Shown here in pieces: positions 42,727-51,875 of a stretch of DNA of 64,000 bases. The notes beneath the pieces are model-generated. The model ran no database searches and was not told the origin of the DNA. It saw only the letters and a list, made by a program, of their open reading frames with translations. How positions within the stretch are numbered: position 1 is the stretch's first letter; each line of letters starts with the position of its first letter. Source of the stretch: Sphaerisporangium corydalis (GTDB lineage Bacteria; Actinomycetota; Actinomycetes; Streptosporangiales; Streptosporangiaceae). The stretch covers positions 92,816 to 156,815 of the forward strand of contig NZ_JANZYP010000012.1 of the NCBI RefSeq assembly GCF_025506355.1. Reading direction: 5' to 3'. The position numbers and the translations under genes are program-made.

Positions 42727-44118
42727 TCACCGGAGGGCCGCCCCTTCACGAGCGGTCATCTTCGGCGAACGGCGGGGGACGGCGCGGGCGCGGGGGGTGA
42801 TCGGGGTGACCAGGGCCACGGCGGTGAGGACGGCGGCGGCGCCCAGCATCGGCGCGACCCCCGGGACGAAGCCCGTGACGGTCAGCGTGAGCAGCCCGGC
42901 CCCCGCCAGCGCCGTGGCCGTGACGGCCCTGGCCCAGCCGGGGTCGGTGCGCGGGCCGGCCGGCGGCTCCTCGAACCGCGCGAAGAGCCGGATGAGCGGC
43001 CATACGGTGAGCGCGAGCGCGCCCAGCCAGAACGGCCAGCCGGCCAGCCACGGGGCCCCGAACGGCGCCGGGGTGGCGACGCCCAGGCCGACCACGGTCA
43101 CGCCCGCGACCACGAACAGCGCGCTCATGTGCCACAGGTAGACGGTCATCATGCGCGGGCCGGCCCACGCCACGACCCGGCCGGCGACGGGCCGGGACGC
43201 GAGGCGCATGATCCAGGGGCGGAGCAGCATCGCCAGGCCGATCTGGCCGAAGGCGACGGCGAGGAGCGCGGCGGTCGGCGGTGCCATGTTGGACATCGGG
43301 GCGCCCGGCATCCCGATCATGCTGCCCGGGTACGGCCCGAACGCGACCAGGGCGGCGGCCGTGGCGAAGCCGCCCGCCGCCATCAGCCGGAACCCGGCCA
43401 GGCGCCCGCTCGCGTACAGGAACCCGAGCTGGTGCACCGCCAGCCAGACGAGCCCGATGTTGAGGTACCCGGCGGCCTCGACGCCGTTGAACCTGACGAC
43501 GTCCACCAGGACGGCCCCGGCCGCGAGCGCGGCGGGCACCCGGCCCCCGTACCGCTCGCCGAGCCGGAGCAGCACCGGCGTGAGCGCCACCGCGACCAGG
43601 TAGATCGCGAGGAACCAGAGGAGCTGGCCGGCCAGGCGGGCGGCGGTCTCCACCGGTTGCGCGGGCAGGCCGAGCGCGAGCAGCAGGTGGGGCAGGGGGA
43701 TCCACACGGCCGCCAGCGGCAGCACCGGCCAGGCCAGCCGCCGCACCCGGCCGGCGAGCCACAGCGGCTCCCCGCCGCCGCGGGCCAGGTGCGACCGGTG
43801 GCTGATGGCGTTGGCGGCGCCGCCGGCGAAGAAGACCAGCGGCATCACCTGGGTGATCCACGTGACGGCGAAGGCGCCGGGCGCGGTGAGCGCGTTCCCC
43901 GTGGAGATCGTGCCGCCGGCGTAGGCCAGGACGGGGATGCTCCAGTGCTCCAGCACCACGACGGCGATGCCGAACAGGCGCAGCAGGTCGATGAACAGGT
44001 CCCGGCCGGGCCGGCCGTGGCGCGGGGGAGCGGCGGCCGGGAGGGTGGTCCCTCCGCCGGTCACCTCGGTCCGGGGGGCGGGCACGGGTCGGTCGAGCAG
44101 GGTGCGCACGGGGGACAC
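42727..44118 (-). CDS. Acyltransferase-3-family membrane protein
   Basis: A 463-residue integral membrane protein with about ten hydrophobic segments and the AT3 (acyltransferase 3) N-terminal pattern RDLFIDLLRLFGIAVVVLEHW, where the R and following H region are characteristic. Further blocks are MPLVFFAGGAANAISHRS and the second conserved Arg/His region MMTVYLWHMSALF. It probably transfers acyl groups to extracellular sugars or lipids. N-terminal 40 residues are disordered. GTG start. It is divergent from the next two-component system with about 200 bases between, which hold the promoters. Confidence 0.88.
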   Translation of the reverse strand: MSPVRTLLDRPVPAPRTEVTGGGTTLPAAAPPRHGRPGRDLFIDLLRLFGIAVVVLEHWSIPVLAYAGGTISTGNALTAPGAFAVTWITQVMPLVFFAGGAANAISHRSHLARGGGEPLWLAGRVRRLAWPVLPLAAVWIPLPHLLLALGLPAQPVETAARLAGQLLWFLAIYLVAVALTPVLLRLGERYGGRVPAALAAGAVLVDVVRFNGVEAAGYLNIGLVWLAVHQLGFLYASGRLAGFRLMAAGGFATAAALVAFGPYPGSMIGMPGAPMSNMAPPTAALLAVAFGQIGLAMLLRPWIMRLASRPVAGRVVAWAGPRMMTVYLWHMSALFVVAGVTVVGLGVATPAPFGAPWLAGWPFWLGALALTVWPLIRLFARFEEPPAGPRTDPGWARAVTATALAGAGLLTLTVTGFVPGVAPMLGAAAVLTAVALVTPITPRARAVPRRSPKMTAREGAALR

Positions 44119-44321
44119 CTCGTATCGTCAAGGGGGGAGTTCAGGAAAAATCAGGAATTCCGATGACACGAGGCTCTCGCTGGCGGACCCGCCGGCGCAG
44201 TGACGGATACTGGTGTCTTCAGGGGAGATCACATGACCGTTCCGAGTAGGGCTTTCCCTACCTTCGTGAGGCCTGCGCACGGGCTCGAACGCGCCCGGGC
44301 CGCGCTCGTAGTTTTGACGCC

Positions 44322-45569
44322 ATGAGATCCCTCCTCAAGCACCTCGGCACCGACACCAGGTACACCCTGCTCGGGCTCCCCCTCGCCATCCTGAGCTTCA
44401 GCCTGCTGACCGCCGGCCTGTCGGCCGGGCTCGGCACCTTGGTGGTCTGGGTCGGGCTTCCCGTGCTCGCCGTGACGATGCTGGTGGCGCGCGGGTTCGC
44501 CGACGTGGAGCGGCGCTGGCTCCCCGAGATCCTCGGCCGCCCGGTGGCCCGCCCCCGCTACAAGAAGCCCCCGGAGACGGCCGGCTGGGCACGCCGGCTG
44601 GTCCAGCCGCTGGCCAACGGCCAGTCCTGGCTCGACCTGCTGCACGGCATAGTGGTCTTCCCGGTCGCGATCGTGACCTTCGTGGTCACCGTCGTGTGGT
44701 GGGCCGTGACCGTGACGGGCCTGCTGTACCCCCTCTACGGCTGGATCACCTCCAACATCCCCGGCAACACCCAGCTCCCCGAACTGCTCGGGTTCGGCAG
44801 GGGGTACGTCATCGACAGCGCGTTCTACCTGGTCATGGGCGCGGTCTTCGCGATCACGCTGCCCGGGATCGTCCGGGGCGCCGCGCTGCTCCAGGCCGGG
44901 CTCGGCCGGGCCCTGCTGACCGGGGTGGCCGAGCTGCACGAGCGCATCGACGATCTCACCGAAGGCCGGGCGGCGGCGGTGTCGGCCGAGGCCAGCGCCC
45001 TGCGCCGGCTGGAGCGTGACATCCACGACGGGCCGCAGCAGCGCCTGGTGTACCTGGCGATGGAGCTGTCCCGGGCCCAGCGGCAGCTGCAGAAGGACCC
45101 GCAGGCCGCGCACGCGACGCTGTCGGAGGCGATCACCGCGACCCGCGAGACGCTCGACGAGCTGCGGGCCCTGTCCCGGGGCATCGCGCCGCCGATCCTG
45201 AGCGACCGGGGCCTCGCCCCCGCGCTCGCGGCCCTCGCCGGCCGCTGCACCATCCCGGTGGAACTCGACGTGCAGACCGTCGAGCGGTACACCGCCGTGG
45301 TGGAGAACTCGGTCTACTACGTGGCGGCCGAGACGCTGACCAACATCGCCAAGCACAGCAGGGCGGAACTGTGCACGCTGTCCCTGAGCCGCACCGGTGA
45401 CACATTGCTGCTGGCCATCGGCGATGATGGGGTCGGCGGCGCGCACGTCGCCAAGGGACACGGCCTGGCCGGTCTGGCAGATAGGCTCCGCGCGGTGGAC
45501 GGCGAGCTGATCGTCCAGTCACCGGTCGGCGGGCCGACGTTGATCATCGCGGAGGTGCCGTGCGGGTAG
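44322..45569 (+). CDS. Sensor-domain histidine kinase
   Basis: A 415-residue kinase. The N-terminal putative sensor domain (PF13796-like) has four hydrophobic segments (about 15-55 and 105-185). The HisKA_3 box is LRRLERDIHDGPQQRLVYLA with His235. The HATPase_c domain has VYYVAAETLTNIAKHSRAE as N box, and IGDDGVGGAHVAKGHGLAGL. This LiaS/DesK-like architecture responds to cell-envelope stress in relatives; that is inferred. Its stop overlaps the response regulator start by 10 bases. ATG follows an unclear ribosome-binding site. Confidence 0.93.
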   Translation: MRSLLKHLGTDTRYTLLGLPLAILSFSLLTAGLSAGLGTLVVWVGLPVLAVTMLVARGFADVERRWLPEILGRPVARPRYKKPPETAGWARRLVQPLANGQSWLDLLHGIVVFPVAIVTFVVTVVWWAVTVTGLLYPLYGWITSNIPGNTQLPELLGFGRGYVIDSAFYLVMGAVFAITLPGIVRGAALLQAGLGRALLTGVAELHERIDDLTEGRAAAVSAEASALRRLERDIHDGPQQRLVYLAMELSRAQRQLQKDPQAAHATLSEAITATRETLDELRALSRGIAPPILSDRGLAPALAALAGRCTIPVELDVQTVERYTAVVENSVYYVAAETLTNIAKHSRAELCTLSLSRTGDTLLLAIGDDGVGGAHVAKGHGLAGLADRLRAVDGELIVQSPVGGPTLIIAEVPCG

Positions 45570-46207
45570 TCGTGGCCGATGACGCCGTTCTCATCCGATC
45601 AGGCCTGGTGAGGCTGCTGGAGGAGTTCGGCTGCGAGGTGGTGGCGGCGGTGGGGGACGGTGACGCGCTCGTCACGTCCGTCGCCGAGCACCGCCCGGAC
45701 ATCTCCGTCGTGGACGTCCGGATGCCGCCGAGCTTCACCGACGAGGGGCTGCGAGCCGCCGTCGAGGCCAGGCGCCAGGTCCCCGGCTCGCCGGTGATGA
45801 TCCTCTCGCAGTACGTCGAGGTCTCCTACGCCGACGACCTGCTCGCCGACGCCCGCGGCGCCGTCGGCTACCTGCTGAAGGACCGGGTCGCCGACGTGGA
45901 GGAGTTCCTGGACGGGCTGCGCCGCGTCGCCTCAGGGGGCACGGTGTTCGACCCGCAGGTGGTGGCGCAACTCATGGTCAGGCGGCGCAGGGACGACCCG
46001 CTGGGCTCGCTGACCCCAAGAGAGCGCGAGGTGCTCGGGCTGATGGCCGAGGGCAAGTCCAACCCGGCGATCGGCCGCCAGCTCGTCATCACCGACGGCG
46101 CGGTGGAGAAGCACGTGCGGAGCATCTTCAACAAGCTCGGGCTGTACGCCGACGACGGCGACCAGCACCGCAGGGTGCTCGCGGTCCTGGCCTACCTGCG
46201 GTCCTGA
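45560..46207 (+). CDS. LuxR-type response regulator (LiaR/NarL family)
   Basis: A 215-residue response regulator. Receiver acidic pair Asp7/Asp8, phosphorylation site Asp52 (VVDVRMPPSFTDEGLRAA, the long loop typical of this subfamily) and Lys in GYLLKDRV. The HTH is LTPREREVLGLMAEGKSNPA with DGAVEKHVRSIFNKLGL. The GTG start lies within the 3' end of the kinase gene, so they are coupled. It is convergent with a GNAT gene with 15 bases between stops. The adjacent acyltransferase may be a target, as both concern the envelope; this is a guess. Confidence 0.94.
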   Translation: MRVVVADDAVLIRSGLVRLLEEFGCEVVAAVGDGDALVTSVAEHRPDISVVDVRMPPSFTDEGLRAAVEARRQVPGSPVMILSQYVEVSYADDLLADARGAVGYLLKDRVADVEEFLDGLRRVASGGTVFDPQVVAQLMVRRRRDDPLGSLTPREREVLGLMAEGKSNPAIGRQLVITDGAVEKHVRSIFNKLGLYADDGDQHRRVLAVLAYLRS

Positions 46208-46222
46208 CGGCGGGCCGCCGCG

Positions 46223-46969
46223 TCACCCAGGGATGATCACGTTGATCGTGGTGCGGGTGCGGCGGAAGCCGAGGCGGTCGTACACGCGCCGCGCGGGGTT
46301 GCCTTCGGTGACGGCGAGCCCGAGGGCGGGCAGCCCGTGCATGGTCGCGAGCGCGAGGGCGCGGCGGAGCATGACGGCGCCGAGTCCGGCGAACCGGGGG
46401 TGGGGGTCGCGGAAGATGTCCAGGACCCAGGGGCCGTGGAACGGGGGGTCGCCGGCGAACGCGCCGACCATGACCCCGGCCACGACCCGGTCCTCCCGCA
46501 GGAGCAGGCCGCCGCAGGGGAGCAGCGGGCCGTAGGCCTCCCCGGAGAGCATCGGCGCCAGGTCGCCGGCGAGCAGGGCGTCGTCGTCGCCCGTGCGGTG
46601 GTCGGGGTGATCGGGGGGATAGGCGCCGCGCCACGCGGGGAAGACCTCGGCGGCGGGGACGGCGTCACAGGCGACGACGCCGTAGCCGGTCTCGGCCCAT
46701 TCGGGCGGGGCGGGGTCGGCGCGCAGGTCCCAGGAGTAGGCGTGGGCGTGCCGCAGCCGCCGCCCGCCGGCCTCCATCAGGCGCCGGCCGAAGTCCTCGT
46801 CGCCGGAGACCACCCAGCCCGGCATCTCGCGGAGCACCGTCTCGACCGCCCCGGGCGCGAGCACCTGGGCGAGGTCGGCGCACGGGCGTCCGTCGCGGGT
46901 GCCCTCGACGTAGCTGAGCACCGGACGGCCGTCGGAATCGTTGACCGTCAGGCGGCTGAGAGTCTCCAC
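46223..46969 (-). CDS. GNAT-family N-acetyltransferase
   Basis: A 248-residue protein. The C-terminal GNAT domain (about 145-245) has RVVAGVMVGAF and then the acetyl-CoA loop PRFAGLGAVMLRRALALA, a Q/R-x-x-G-x-G/A-like variant, and a final VTEGNPARRVYDRLGFRRTR. The N-terminal 120 residues are less conserved and may be a second, degenerate GNAT fold (LREMPGWVVSGDEDFGRRLM). Substrate unknown. GTG start lacks a ribosome-binding site, so leaderless translation is possible. Confidence 0.88.
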   Translation of the reverse strand: METLSRLTVNDSDGRPVLSYVEGTRDGRPCADLAQVLAPGAVETVLREMPGWVVSGDEDFGRRLMEAGGRRLRHAHAYSWDLRADPAPPEWAETGYGVVACDAVPAAEVFPAWRGAYPPDHPDHRTGDDDALLAGDLAPMLSGEAYGPLLPCGGLLLREDRVVAGVMVGAFAGDPPFHGPWVLDIFRDPHPRFAGLGAVMLRRALALATMHGLPALGLAVTEGNPARRVYDRLGFRRTRTTINVIIPG

Positions 46970-47241
46970 GTCTGCAAACGTTAGAGCCGGTCACGGCGCC
47001 CGGCCACTGATTTACCCGGTGAGTTTGTGATCTTATATCAGGATAAGTCTGCTTTGTACAGTGATACGATCCCGGACTTGTGCAAACTTCAGGCGCGCCG
47101 AAATTCTGTAACGTTCTGGTACCAGCGGGGCTGTGGAGGCGCTAGTGTGATCGCGCGCGCAAATGTCCCGATAGATCCCGGTAGGCACCCAGCGGCACGT
47201 TGTCCGGTTCAGGCCGGTCGCGTTATCTGGCGGAGGACGGG

Positions 47242-48006
47242 ATGAACCAAACGCGACATCGACGAGCTCCGCAACGGACTCGATCACGGGCCCCAATCGT
47301 GGTCGGTCTGTTCACGTCCACGTCGCTACTGGCGGGTACGGCTCTCCTCGGAGCGTCGGTACTCGTCGCAGTACAAGAGTTCCTCATCTTCTACGCGGGG
47401 GTGTTCACTCTCCTTGGACTGACTGGCACGGTGGTGGTCGGACTGGCCGCCACCGATCGTTTGATCCTCTCGGTACGCAACCGAGTGCTCATGCAGGGAC
47501 TGCACAGGGCCTTCGCCGTGTTCGCGGTGGGCTTCCTGATCACCCACGTCATCATGCAGATCATGCGCGGGCGTGTGGGCGCGTCAGACGCGGTCCTGCC
47601 GTTCAGCGGGTCCGCCGGCTTCGCCGTCGGGCTCGGTACCATCGCCTCCGACCTGATGATCCTGGTCGCGGCCACCGGCGCGTTCCGCGGGCGGTTCGTC
47701 GGCATGAGATGGCCCTGGATGTGGCGGATGCTGCACACCCTGGCCTACGTGTCGTGGCCCGTCTCCATCGTGCACGGGCTGACCGCCGGCCGGCCCGGTG
47801 CCGGCTGGGTGACCATGTGCTACGTCGGCTCCCTCGTCGGTGTCGCACTGGCCATGCTGGTACGCCTGGTCGTGACCCGAGGACCCAAGGACGGCCCGGC
47901 CGCCGTGCGCCCCGCCAACATCGGGCGCAAGGCCGAGCAGATCCGCGTCGACGACGTGTTCGACGAGGAGTTCTGGGTCACGTTGAGAAAGGAGGTACGG
48001 CGTTGA
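47242..48006 (+). CDS. Di-haem b-type membrane protein (ferric-reductase-like transmembrane domain)
   Basis: A 254-residue membrane protein with six hydrophobic segments. His88 and His102 lie on one helix (LHRAFAVFAVGFLITHVIMQ) and His165 and His178 on another (MLHTLAYVSWPVSIVHG). These spacings (13 and 12 residues between) match bis-haem b binding of ferric-reductase/NOX-type domains. It should carry electrons across the membrane. There is no flavin or NADH domain in this chain; those are in the next gene, whose TTG start overlaps this stop. A GGAGG ribosome-binding site lies before ATG. It is therefore the membrane half of a two-protein oxidoreductase. Confidence 0.87.
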   Translation: MNQTRHRRAPQRTRSRAPIVVGLFTSTSLLAGTALLGASVLVAVQEFLIFYAGVFTLLGLTGTVVVGLAATDRLILSVRNRVLMQGLHRAFAVFAVGFLITHVIMQIMRGRVGASDAVLPFSGSAGFAVGLGTIASDLMILVAATGAFRGRFVGMRWPWMWRMLHTLAYVSWPVSIVHGLTAGRPGAGWVTMCYVGSLVGVALAMLVRLVVTRGPKDGPAAVRPANIGRKAEQIRVDDVFDEEFWVTLRKEVRR

Positions 48007-49490
48007 CCACATACGGTGTGCAGGACGTTTTCAGGATCGGCCCCGGTCGTCTGACCGCCGGCCTCGACAGCTCGCCCCGGCTCGACTACGACACCCATCG
48101 CCGGGTGCACGGTCACATGCCGAGGCTGCCGATCGACGACCTGATCGCGCTCGCCGAACTCGGCGACCTACGTGGCCGGGGCGGTGCGGGTTTCCCCTTC
48201 GCCCGCAAGCTCCGGGCCGTGGTGGACTCGGCCGGGCGCCGCGGCGCGCCCATCACGGTGGTGGTGAACGCCACCGAGGGCGAGCCCGCGGCGCACAAGG
48301 ACAAGGTGCTGCTCACCCGGGCACCGCACCTCATCCTGGATGGCGCCGACCTGGTGGCCAGAGCACTCTCCGCCGTCGAGACCGTCGTGGGCGTCGCCCA
48401 CGGCGGGCCCGGCGAGCGTTCCCTGCTCAACGCCATCCACGAGCGGGGCATGACGGACTCGGTCCGCGTGGTCCGCATGCCCGACCGCTTCATCTCCGGT
48501 GAGGGAGGGGCGCTGGTCCGCGGCATCAACGGCGAGCGTCCCATCCCGCCGGGACGCAAGGTCCGCTCCAGCGACAGCGGCGTGAGCGGCATGCCCACCA
48601 TGCTCTCCAACGCCGAGACCTACGCCCAGCTCGCCCTCATGGCGATGCTGGGCGTGGACATGTACTCGTCGGTGGGCCTGCCCTCCGAACCGGGCACGGT
48701 ACTGCTCAGCGTCACCGGATCGGCCCGGCGCCCCGCGGTGGTGGAGACCCCGACAGGGGTCAGGCTCCGCGAGGTGCTGGACCTGTGCGACGCGACGGTG
48801 GGCCAGGGCGTGCTGCTCGGCGGGTACCACGGCAAGTGGATGACCCCCGAGGCGGTGGAGCGCGCGGAGGTGTCGCGCGCGGGCTTCGAGGCCCTCGGCG
48901 GCGCCCTCGGCGCCGGCATCGTCGTGCCGCTCGGATTCGAGTCCTGCCCGCTCGGCGAGACCGCCAGGGTCGCGCGGTACATGGCGGGCCAGAGCGCCGG
49001 GCAGTGCGGGCCCTGCTACATGGGCCTGCCGGACCTGGCGCAGGCGTTCGGCGCCCTCGCCGACGGCAACGGGCACATCGAGGCGGTCCAGCGCGCCGCC
49101 GCGACGATGAAGGGCCGGGGCGCCTGCGGGCACCCCGACGGCACCGCGCGGTTCGTGCTGTCCGCCATCGACGTCTTCGCCGAGGACATCATGACGCACG
49201 CGGCCTACGGCACCTGCGGGCTGCCGGTGCGCGGCGTGCTGCCCCTGCCGGTCGAACCGGCCTCGCGCGCCGCCGAGGCGCAGCTCATCCTCGACTGGTC
49301 ACGCTGTGAGGGCCACGGCCTGTGCTCCCTGGTCGTCCCCGAGCTGATCAGGCTCGACCAGCACGGCTACCCCGTGGTGAGCACCGCGTCCGTCCCCGGA
49401 CGGCTGGAAGGCGACGCGCGCAGGGCCATCGAGATGTGCCCCGCGCTCGCGCTGCGGCTCACTCCCGCGCCGACCGAGAGCAGGCGGTAG
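48003..49490 (+). CDS. NuoF-like NADH-binding flavoprotein fused to a ferredoxin domain
   Basis: A 495-residue protein. The complex I 51-kDa fold shows the FMN loop GRGGAGFP (58-65), VVNATEGEPAAHKDK for the nucleotide site, an SLBB region (VLLGGYHGKW) and the iron-sulfur helical domain. The usual four-Cys N3 cluster motif is altered: Cys335, Cys338 and Cys375 are present, but the first Cys is Ala332. A C-terminal ferredoxin domain adds Cys435, Cys441 and Cys479 (CEGHGLC and MCPALA), as in [3Fe-4S]/[4Fe-4S] single-cluster ferredoxins. It probably passes electrons from NADH to the di-haem b protein. TTG start overlaps the preceding stop and has a perfect AAAGGAGG upstream. Confidence 0.88.
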   Translation: MTTYGVQDVFRIGPGRLTAGLDSSPRLDYDTHRRVHGHMPRLPIDDLIALAELGDLRGRGGAGFPFARKLRAVVDSAGRRGAPITVVVNATEGEPAAHKDKVLLTRAPHLILDGADLVARALSAVETVVGVAHGGPGERSLLNAIHERGMTDSVRVVRMPDRFISGEGGALVRGINGERPIPPGRKVRSSDSGVSGMPTMLSNAETYAQLALMAMLGVDMYSSVGLPSEPGTVLLSVTGSARRPAVVETPTGVRLREVLDLCDATVGQGVLLGGYHGKWMTPEAVERAEVSRAGFEALGGALGAGIVVPLGFESCPLGETARVARYMAGQSAGQCGPCYMGLPDLAQAFGALADGNGHIEAVQRAAATMKGRGACGHPDGTARFVLSAIDVFAEDIMTHAAYGTCGLPVRGVLPLPVEPASRAAEAQLILDWSRCEGHGLCSLVVPELIRLDQHGYPVVSTASVPGRLEGDARRAIEMCPALALRLTPAPTESRR

Positions 49491-49562
49491 GAGATAGAAG
49501 GCTGGTTTCGTCCCCGTCGCACGGCCGCGGTGACCCGTCCTCGCGGCCCTGCCCGGCATGTC

Positions 49563-49579
49563 GGCCGTCCCGGACGGCC
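49563..49579. terminator. Hairpin between convergent NuoF-like and anti-sigma genes
   Basis: GGCCGTCC-C-GGACGGCC (8-bp arms) is followed by a second palindrome, CCGGCATGCCGG (49579-49590), in the 180-base convergent gap. No gene is seen there. Confidence 0.5.
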
Positions 49580-49670
49580 CGGCATGCCGGAGATCACGGC
49601 CAGGCGCGGCGGCCTGGCCGGCATCCCCCTCGCGAGCCCCCTGCCCGCTCCCCGTTCCCCTTGGTGCGGT

Positions 49671-50519
49671 TCAGGCGACGACGGGGATGGCGAGCAGCCT
49701 GACCCCGTCCTCCCTGCGTACCTCGAAATGATCGATGTCGGACTTGGCGAGCGCCGTGCCGCCGGTCAGGCGCAGCGGATCAGGATGTCCCGGTACCCCA
49801 TACCCCATACCAGGAGGAATCCGCCAGCCGGACACGATGTCGGTGTCCCCCGAGTGGGAGACCGCGACCAGGCTGCACCGCTCGGGCCCGCGCACGCCGC
49901 TCAGCTGGAACGCCACCTCGGTGCCCCAGCCCTTGGGGGCCAGGCCGACCGAGCCGCTGACGCCGGTGTCAGGGCTGGTGCCCTCGCTGAGATCGGTCGG
50001 GCCCGCGGCGATCGACACCGTCGAGGCGTCGTCGCGCGGCCACAGAAGCTGCGCCGTGGTGGTACCGGTGACCCCGATGACCAGGGCCGCCGCGACACCG
50101 AGCCACATGGCCCGCCGGCGCCGGGCACGCGCCGCGGCGAGCTCGTCGCGCGGCCGGTCCACGCGCGGGTCGGCCCGGCGGTGGCTCGGGACGGGGGCGC
50201 GCTGGCGCGGATGGGGTGACCACAGGTCCTGGACGACGCCATTGTGGGCGGAGCCGTTCACGGAGGGGCGCGTAGCGCCGTTGGTGCCGTGCCCCGCGCC
50301 GTTCACCGTGCCCCGGGCCGCGCCGTTCACCGTGCCCTTCATGCCGCGCTTGATCACATCCAGCGCGTCGGGCAGCTCGTACATGTCCCGTAGCTCGTCC
50401 TGGCAGCTGGCGCAGTCGAGCAGGTGGAGGTCGAACGCCTCGGAGTCCTCCTTGTTCAGGGCTCCGAGGATGTAGGCGGCCACCTCGACGTGAGGGGGTG
50501 AATCCATGAGACCGGTCAC
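49671..50519 (-). CDS. Zinc-binding anti-sigma factor (ZAS type), single-pass membrane protein
   Basis: A 282-residue anti-sigma factor. The N-terminal ZAS domain has His10, His32, Cys36 and Cys39 (HLLDCASC), the H-x3-C-x2-C motif whose Cys can be redox-active. A Gly/Asn/Ala/Thr-rich repeat linker (GTVNGA units, about 60-90), a basic stretch, one membrane helix (about 138-158) and an extracytoplasmic beta-rich domain (about 185-280) follow. It should hold the ECF sigma factor encoded just upstream; the GTG start overlaps that gene's stop. The extracytoplasmic domain resembles the anti-sigma-K C-terminal type. Confidence 0.88.
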   Translation of the reverse strand: MTGLMDSPPHVEVAAYILGALNKEDSEAFDLHLLDCASCQDELRDMYELPDALDVIKRGMKGTVNGAARGTVNGAGHGTNGATRPSVNGSAHNGVVQDLWSPHPRQRAPVPSHRRADPRVDRPRDELAAARARRRRAMWLGVAAALVIGVTGTTTAQLLWPRDDASTVSIAAGPTDLSEGTSPDTGVSGSVGLAPKGWGTEVAFQLSGVRGPERCSLVAVSHSGDTDIVSGWRIPPGMGYGVPGHPDPLRLTGGTALAKSDIDHFEVRREDGVRLLAIPVVA

Positions 50520-51073
50520 CCCCTCTCCTTCTCCTTCATCGTCTTCTGGAGGGCGCGAAGCGCGTAGTACACCCGGGACTTGACCGTCCCGGGCGGAACT
50601 CCCAGCACTTCTGCCGCTTCATTGATCGTACGGTCGTGAAGGTAGGTCTGCACGAGAGCTTCCCGGTGTTCTTCCGAGAGGCTGTACAGGGCCTCCGATA
50701 CGACCATCGCCGACAGCATCGGCTCAGACCCGTCGGGAATGGCGACGCTGTCGAGCCTGTCAGGTTCGACCTCTTGCGGGCGTACGGAGCGTTGACGGTG
50801 GGCGTCGATGACGATCCTGCGGGCGACGGTCATCAACCACGCCCACAGGAGACCGGGCTCCCTGTTCAGCTTGCCCGCGTTCCGCCACGCGCGAAAGACC
50901 GTCTCCTGTACGACATCCTCTGCCCATTGCTGGTCGCCTCCAGTCAGTCTGCGCACATTGCGGAGGAGGGGACCGCCGAACTCGCGGTAGAGCGTGGTGA
51001 CCAGTTGCTCTTCCGATTCGTCGTGGGCTTCCTCCGGTAAGGACCGGACGCTGCGATGACGCTGCACAGGCAC
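50516..51073 (-). CDS. ECF RNA polymerase sigma factor
   Basis: A sigma-70 ECF factor of about 185 residues. Region 2 has QQWAEDVVQETVFRAWRNAG and LLWAWLMTVARRIVIDAHRQ. Region 4 has LSEEHREALVQTYLHDRTIN and AAEVLGVPPGTVKSRVYYAL. It is coupled to its anti-sigma factor by GTGA. The start is uncertain: GTGs at 51091, 51073 and 51067 are in frame without good ribosome-binding sites. Divergent from a DUF4142 gene; the gap holds AGATT-CGAA-AATCT (51125-51138), a possible promoter or operator. Likely regulates itself and the neighbouring redox genes (inference). Confidence 0.9.
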   Translation of the reverse strand: MPVQRHRSVRSLPEEAHDESEEQLVTTLYREFGGPLLRNVRRLTGGDQQWAEDVVQETVFRAWRNAGKLNREPGLLWAWLMTVARRIVIDAHRQRSVRPQEVEPDRLDSVAIPDGSEPMLSAMVVSEALYSLSEEHREALVQTYLHDRTINEAAEVLGVPPGTVKSRVYYALRALQKTMKEKERG

Positions 51074-51233
51074 ATGGTGGCAGCGGATCACGCGTCGCGT
51101 GAGCAAATCGCGTAACTTCCGTAAAGATTCGAAAATCTCACCACATTGGGTGAACCGATGCTGAACCGTCGCCGTACCTCCTCCTGACAAGCGCGCCCGA
51201 GGGATCCGGGACACGAGGGGAAGAGAGCGTTCG

Positions 51234-51875
51234 GTGAACCGAGTTCAACTGAAGTCCATGCGGATCGTCGAGGTTCTCGCCGCACTGGCGTTCCTGGTGA
51301 TCGCCACCGTCGCGGTGTTCATGATCGCCCCGAACGGCATCACGTCGGCCAGCGGAGCCGCCCCCGGCGACTTCGCCGACACCGAGTCGGGCCCCATCGG
51401 CCCCGCGGACCGTGACTTCCTGATCAGGGTCCGTCAGGCGGGCCTGTGGGAGATCCCGACCGGGCAGCAGGCGCAGCAGCGCGCGGGCAGCGCCCGGGTC
51501 AAGGAGGTCGGCCGCCACCTCATCGAGGACCACACCAAGCTCGACGAGCAGGTGCGGGCCCTGGCGGCCAAGCTGAACGTGGAGCTTCCCAGCACGCCCA
51601 ACGCCGACCAGCAGGGGTGGATGGCCGAGCTGTCCACCAAGACCGGCGACGAGTACGACAAGACCTTCGCCGACCGGCTGCGCGCGGCGCACGGCAAGGT
51701 GTTCGCCGCGGTCGCCGTCGTCCGCGCGGGCACCAAGAACTCGGAGATCCGGTCCTTCGCGCAGGTCGCGGTCGATGTGGTGATGAAGCACATGACCCTT
51801 CTCGAAAGCACCGGCAGGGTCGACTTCGCCGCCCTGCCGACGCCCCCGCCTCCCTCCCCTGCCCCCTCCAAGTAG
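51234..51875 (+). CDS. DUF4142-family exported protein
   Basis: A 213-residue protein with one N-terminal hydrophobic segment (IVEVLAALAFLVIATVAVFM) acting as signal anchor. A four-helix DUF4142 domain (about 55-190) contains DRDFLIRVRQAGLWEIPTGQ, VKEVGRHLIEDHTKLDEQV and AHGKVFAAVAVVRAGTKNSE. The His in DHTKL and others could bind metal, as ferritin-like relatives do; that is inference. The C-terminal tail is Pro-rich. GTG start. It is divergent from the ECF sigma factor and probably part of its regulon. Confidence 0.85.
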   Translation: MNRVQLKSMRIVEVLAALAFLVIATVAVFMIAPNGITSASGAAPGDFADTESGPIGPADRDFLIRVRQAGLWEIPTGQQAQQRAGSARVKEVGRHLIEDHTKLDEQVRALAAKLNVELPSTPNADQQGWMAELSTKTGDEYDKTFADRLRAAHGKVFAAVAVVRAGTKNSEIRSFAQVAVDVVMKHMTLLESTGRVDFAALPTPPPPSPAPSK

